Below, in pieces: positions 7,179-9,555 of a DNA stretch of 9,555 nucleotides. The notes under the pieces were generated by a model. The model was not told the origin of the DNA. It worked only from the letters and a program-made list of their open reading frames with translations, and searched no databases. A program made the position numbers and the translations under genes. Source of the DNA: Faeciplasma avium (GTDB lineage: Bacteria > Bacillota > Clostridia > Oscillospirales > Ruminococcaceae); the NCBI GenBank assembly GCA_018713505.1, contig DVOL01000081.1:1-9555 (forward strand), given 5' to 3'. Each line of letters begins with the position of its first letter. The stretch's first letter is position 1.

Positions 7179-7714
7179 GTAAAAAAAGCTTTGAGCTTGC
7201 CTTTTCCGGGATAGCCTCTGCGCTTTGTATTGCCCTTGAGTTCTCTGTCGGGATAATGCCGCTGTTTTTGTATGTATTTACCATGGCGAGTGCGCTGATA
7301 ATGAGCATTATAATGATAGAGTGCGGACCCAAGCTTGCCCTTTGCTCCTATCTGTCAGTGGCGGTGCTATCCCTTGCTTTAGTCCCTGACAAGGAGGCGT
7401 GCCTGATGTTTAGCTGCTTCTTCGGATATTATCCCATCGCAAGGAAGTACCTTGTTAGGATAAGACCTAGGCTCATATCCGGCATTTTAAGGCTTGCGGT
7501 GTTTAATATCTCCGTCACCTGCTCATACTTAATCTTAATCAGGCTTGTAGGACTCGAGGCGGCTGGCTTTTCGAGCGGCGGAGCATGGTATATTGCCCTC
7601 CTTTATATTCTGGGAAATGCGGCTTTTGTGGCTTTTGACATTCTTTTAGGCAGGATAACAGCCATCTACAGCCAAAAATACCGGGGGAGATTTTTCGGCA
7701 GAAGGAAGAAATAA
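7175..7714 (+). CDS. Six-helix membrane protein resembling an ECF-transporter S component
   Basis: The 179-aa protein is very hydrophobic, with about six predicted membrane helices (roughly residues 8-28, 30-48, 53-70, 75-90, 100-125, 135-160) and a basic tail (KYRGRFFGRRKK). Size and helix number fit the substrate-binding (S) components of energy-coupling-factor vitamin transporters, and I recall uncharacterised clostridial membrane proteins with a similar PDKEACLMFSCFFGYYP-type stretch (here 71-87), but I cannot name a family or substrate. Its start overlaps the pncB stop (ATGA), so the two are translationally coupled. This makes uptake of a nicotinate-related compound possible, but only as an inference; no ECF ATPase or T component is in the window. 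It ends three bases before the TVP38 gene. Confidence 0.75.
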   Translation: MSKKSFELAFSGIASALCIALEFSVGIMPLFLYVFTMASALIMSIIMIECGPKLALCSYLSVAVLSLALVPDKEACLMFSCFFGYYPIARKYLVRIRPRLISGILRLAVFNISVTCSYLILIRLVGLEAAGFSSGGAWYIALLYILGNAAFVAFDILLGRITAIYSQKYRGRFFGRRKK

Positions 7715-7717
7715 CCT

Positions 7718-8527
7718 ATGTCTATTGTTTCGGTTGATGATATGGATAGCAAAAGAAAAAAGGACAGTACCCTGCCCCGTGCCGACGGCGGCTCCAAAAA
7801 GCCGGGCAGGGGAAAGAGAATAATTAAAATCGTCTCATTTGCCGTTCTTGCTGCGGTGATGCTTGCAATAGGTATAATAAGCATACCCATTGTCAGGATG
7901 CTTTCCACCCCTGAGGGCAGGCAGGGGCTGGAGCGTCTAGTAGAGGAGAACTACCTTGCGGGGCTTATAGTTTATCTTGTTTTGCAGATGCTTCAGGTTG
8001 TCGTAGCCATAATACCCGGAGGAGTAATACAGATTTTAGGCGGAGTGCTTTTTGACAAGCTGTTAGGGACTGTCTGGTGCCTTTTGGGAGTATTTTTAGG
8101 GGAGCTTGTTGTATTCCTGCTTGTAAGAAGATTCGGGATGCCGGTCGTCGAGGCGTTTATAGACAAAAAGGGGATAAAGAGGCTTGAGTTTTTAAACGAT
8201 TCCAAAAAGCTGGAGCTTGCGGTATTCATCCTGTTTTTGATTCCCGGAGTCCCCAAGGACGCTTTGACCTACATCGCCCCCCTGACCAGGATAAAGCCCT
8301 CCTCGTTTTTCCTTCTCTCGATGCTTGCAAGGTCTCCGGCGATAATAATGTCCACCTTCTTCGGAGCCAACCTCGGCGAGGGCAACATCCTTGAGGCTGT
8401 AATACTCTTTGCTTTGGTAGCCGTTTTCGGCATAATAGGAGTTTTGTACAGCGACAGGATTTTGATGCTCGTCAAGGACAAAAAGGAGGACCTGAAGGAG
8501 GACCTCAAAAAAATCAGAAAAAAGTAA
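7718..8527 (+). CDS. TVP38/TMEM64 family membrane protein (VTT domain, DedA superfamily)
   Basis: This 269-aa protein has a basic cytoplasmic N-terminus (residues 10-35), a membrane helix at about 35-58, and a VTT (formerly SNARE-associated) domain at about 80-215. Within it the two re-entrant-loop motifs are visible: IPGGVIQILGGVLFDKLLG (99-117) leading to GVFLGELVVFLLVRRFG (124-140), and FLIPGVPKDALTYIAPLTRI (173-192). A last helix (about 225-243) is followed by a charged tail with a KEDLKEDL repeat. Relatives in the DedA superfamily act in phospholipid flipping and membrane homeostasis, but the substrate of this bacterial subgroup is not settled. GGAAG at 7704-7708 lies 9 bases before the ATG. 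It is the last gene of the run; there is no terminator behind it before the tRNA promoter. Confidence 0.92.
   Translation: MSIVSVDDMDSKRKKDSTLPRADGGSKKPGRGKRIIKIVSFAVLAAVMLAIGIISIPIVRMLSTPEGRQGLERLVEENYLAGLIVYLVLQMLQVVVAIIPGGVIQILGGVLFDKLLGTVWCLLGVFLGELVVFLLVRRFGMPVVEAFIDKKGIKRLEFLNDSKKLELAVFILFLIPGVPKDALTYIAPLTRIKPSSFFLLSMLARSPAIIMSTFFGANLGEGNILEAVILFALVAVFGIIGVLYSDRILMLVKDKKEDLKEDLKKIRKK
8483..8506 (+). repeat. Two tandem copies of a 12-base unit in the TVP38 gene end
   Basis: The unit AAGGAGGACCTG at 8483-8494 is repeated at 8495-8506 with one change in the last base (11 of 12 identical). It encodes Lys-Glu-Asp-Leu twice in the charged C-terminal tail and contains two perfect AAGGAGG sequences in frame. 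Confidence 0.85.
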
Positions 8528-8535
8528 AAAAGCTA

Positions 8536-8564
8536 TTGACAACAGGCAAAAATGATGTTATAAT
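8536..8564 (+). promoter_or_regulatory. Consensus housekeeping (SigA) promoter for the tRNA unit
   Basis: TTGACA at 8536-8541 and TATAAT at 8559-8564 are both perfect hexamers at the ideal 17-base spacing, and TG at 8556-8557 adds an extended -10 element. Transcription should start at about 8571, giving a short leader before tRNA-Gly at 8594. The -35 box begins only 8 bases after the stop of the TVP38 gene. No other site in the window is comparably strong. Confidence 0.93.
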
Positions 8565-8593
8565 TCAAATCGTCGCTTGACAAGAGCGGCTGT

Positions 8594-8667
<74 letters not shown>

Positions 8668-8672
8668 TTTTT

Positions 8673-8749
8673 GCGTCTTTAGCTCAGCTGGATAGAGCAA
8701 CTGCCTTCTAAGCAGTAGGCCGCAGGTTCGAGTCCCGCAAGACGCGCCA
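8673..8749 (+). tRNA. tRNA-Arg (anticodon TCT)
   Basis: The acceptor stem pairs GCGTCTT (8673-8679) with AAGACGC (8739-8745), with discriminator G and an encoded CCA (8747-8749). The anticodon arm is ACTGC, loop CTTCTAA, GCAGT, with TCT at 8707-8709, reading AGA and by wobble AGG. AGG is the dominant arginine codon in the genes of this window. The T arm (GCAGG, TTCGAGT, CCCGC, 8722-8738) has one A/C mismatch between 8724 and 8736; all other stems are intact. It shares the transcript of tRNA-Gly and ends about 30 bases before a terminator. Confidence 0.96.
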
Positions 8750-8781
8750 CCCATATCACAAAGCCCGTAGATGAGCTTTTT

Positions 8782-8801
8782 AGCCCATGATTGGGCTTTT
8801 T
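8782..8801 (+). terminator. Intrinsic terminator of the tRNA unit
   Basis: AGCCCA (8782-8787) pairs with TGGGCT (8792-8797) around a TGAT loop, followed by a run of T to 8801. A second upstream copy, AAAGCCC at 8760-8766, could pair with GGGCTTT at 8793-8799 instead, and AAAGC there could also pair with GCTTT at 8775-8779, so more than one fold is possible; all end at T runs. Confidence 0.8.
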
Positions 8802-8840
8802 CTTCATTAATGCGGTTTTATAGACGAAGGGAGCTTGGAC

Positions 8841-9083
8841 ATGAAGTATACCTATACCACAAAGGGCACCTGCTCAAGGCTTATAAATCTCGATGTTGAA
8901 AACGGAGTCATAAACGATGTCTCCTTTGTAGGAGGCTGCCACGGTAACCTACAGGGCATATCCGCCCTTGTCAAGGGAATGAAGGTGGAGGAGGCCATCT
9001 CAAGGCTTGAGGGCATAAACTGCGGCTCTAAGGGCACATCCTGCCCGGACCAGCTTGCCAAGGCTCTTAAATCCTCCCTTTGA
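8841..9083 (+). CDS. Small TSCPD-domain protein (TIGR03905 type), function unknown
   Basis: The 80-aa protein is almost entirely a TSCPD domain, named after the motif seen here at GTSCPDQLA (residues 65-73). The same domain forms the C-terminal part of some class II ribonucleotide reductases; stand-alone copies such as this are conserved in Clostridia and related bacteria but have no established activity. Four cysteines, Cys11 (KGTCSRLI), Cys33 (GGCHGNLQGI), Cys61 and Cys68, sit in the conserved motifs and suggest metal or redox chemistry. I chose the ATG at 8841, with AAGGGAG at 8827-8833 seven bases upstream, over an in-frame TTG at 8835. It stands alone between two terminators, so it is probably its own transcription unit, although I see no clear promoter in the 39 bases after the tRNA terminator. 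Confidence 0.92.
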   Translation: MKYTYTTKGTCSRLINLDVENGVINDVSFVGGCHGNLQGISALVKGMKVEEAISRLEGINCGSKGTSCPDQLAKALKSSL

Positions 9084-9250
9084 TTTCGGCTTGAGAGCAT
9101 TTATGGCTTTGCGGTTCCGAGGCGTCTGCACTTTATCGGGCCGACCTGCCGAGGGGCAATAGCGTCAGGGGCTTCACTTAAAAGGGTGCGGTCCCTTTTT
9201 TGATGTCCCAAACGCATCTTGATATTTAAAAAGGATAACGGGGTGATAGG
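9084..9250 (+). other. Intergenic region between the TSCPD gene and uvrB
   Basis: The 167 bases hold no open frame of note. Between 9100 and 9175 the sequence is GC-rich and may fold, for example TCGG and CCGA around 9136-9151, but I cannot match it to a known RNA. It ends in a terminator-like hairpin at 9180-9201. Behind that, TTGATG (9200-9205), 17 bases, TATTTA (9223-9228) is a weak candidate promoter for uvrB. I see no GAAC-N4-GTTC LexA box. Confidence 0.5.
9180..9201 (+). terminator. Probable intrinsic terminator before uvrB
   Basis: AAAAGGG (9180-9186) pairs with CCCTTTT (9193-9199) around a TGCGGT loop and is followed by T to 9201. The stem has only three G-C pairs, so it is modest. 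It lies about 97 bases behind the TSCPD stop and 50 bases ahead of uvrB. Confidence 0.6.
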
Positions 9251-9555
9251 ATGAGTAAGGGCGGAGGCTTTAAGCTGGTGTCGGATTTTAAACCGACGGG
9301 CGACCAGCCGGAGGCGATTGAGCGCCTGTGCGAGGGGTTAAATAAGGGCCTTAGACGGCAGACTCTTTTGGGAGTCACCGGCTCCGGCAAGACCTTTACC
9401 ATGGCAAATGTAATAGCAAGGGCGAACAGACCTACTCTTATCCTGGAGCCTAATAAGACCCTAGCTGCTCAGATATGCTCGGAGCTTAGAGAGTTTTTCC
9501 CGGAGAGCGCCGTGGAGTTCTTTGTCTCCTACTACGACTACTACCAGCCGGAGGC
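9251..9555 (+). CDS. uvrB: UvrABC excinuclease subunit B, N-terminal part (cut by window end)
   Basis: UvrB is the damage-verifying helicase-like subunit of the UvrABC nucleotide excision repair nuclease. Only the first 101 residues are in the window. They show FKLVSDFKPTGDQPEAIERL (7-26, the nucleotide-proximal Q motif region), the Walker A loop GVTGSGKT (41-48), the NKTLAAQ motif (68-74), and VSYYDYYQPEA (92-102), the start of the beta-hairpin that inserts between DNA strands. The ATG at 9251 follows GGGGTGAT at 9240-9247, which matches the extended anti-Shine-Dalgarno. The residues before NKT are LEP where many UvrB proteins have an A-H/P variant. No LexA operator was seen upstream. Confidence 0.97.
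   Translation, partial: MSKGGGFKLVSDFKPTGDQPEAIERLCEGLNKGLRRQTLLGVTGSGKTFTMANVIARANRPTLILEPNKTLAAQICSELREFFPESAVEFFVSYYDYYQPE

Noticed and set aside
8192..8542. Minus-strand open frame of 116 codons across the TVP38 gene end
   Set aside because: It lies opposite a well-supported gene, has no ribosome binding site or recognisable protein features, and reflects the codon bias of the + strand.
8577..8582. Second TTGACA as an additional tRNA promoter
   Set aside because: There is no -10-like hexamer 16-18 bases downstream; that position falls inside the tRNA-Gly gene.
9315..9460. LEP in place of A-H before NKTLAAQ in UvrB as a functional change
   Set aside because: This position varies between bacterial UvrB proteins as far as I recall, and the catalytic and DNA-contact motifs are intact.

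Overview
The window looks like a chromosomal housekeeping region of a spore-former-type, low-complexity-free Firmicute, most likely a member of the Clostridia (Oscillospiraceae/Ruminococcaceae-like), with a base composition that looks close to balanced by eye. The reasons are the gene content and order (ScpA-ScpB, a DUF2953 protein, a YtfJ/GerW protein, a sporulation-type D-Ala-D-Ala carboxypeptidase, RluB), strong AAGGAGG-type ribosome binding sites, and heavy use of AGG for arginine. Every gene I can support lies on the + strand. I see no insertion sequence, prophage, CRISPR array or defence system.

Positions 100-8527 form one long, tightly packed run of ten genes with gaps of at most about 70 bases and several overlaps. 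The first part (100-3318) holds a membrane-embedded site-2-type zinc protease (M50), the condensin partners ScpA and ScpB, a single-pass DUF2953 protein with a long acidic linker, and the YtfJ/GerW sporulation protein. The second part (3387-5276) holds an exported penicillin-binding carboxypeptidase and the 23S rRNA pseudouridine synthase RluB. In Bacillus subtilis the equivalent dacB and rluB (ypuL) genes flank spmA-spmB; that pair is absent here. The third part (5279-8527) holds a small acetyltransferase-like protein with a Cys/His tail, nicotinate phosphoribosyltransferase (NAD salvage), a six-helix membrane protein resembling an ECF-transporter substrate-binding component, and a TVP38/TMEM64 (VTT-domain) membrane protein.

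Only 8 bases after the last stop codon a near-perfect housekeeping promoter (TTGACA, 17 bases, extended TATAAT) starts a tRNA-Gly(TCC) and tRNA-Arg(TCT) unit that ends at an intrinsic terminator at about 8782-8801. After it come a small TSCPD-domain protein, an apparent terminator at about 9180-9201, and the 5' end of uvrB, which runs off the window.

Most of the window is ordinary conserved biology. The points that deserve a second look are the DUF2953 gene without a normal start codon where its strong ribosome binding site predicts one, the uncharacterised transporter-like gene overlapping the nicotinate phosphoribosyltransferase gene, the C-x2-C-x-H-x2-H tail on the acetyltransferase-like protein, an A/C mismatch in the T stem of the tRNA-Arg, and the orphan TSCPD protein. 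I did not find convincing evidence of a wholly new system.
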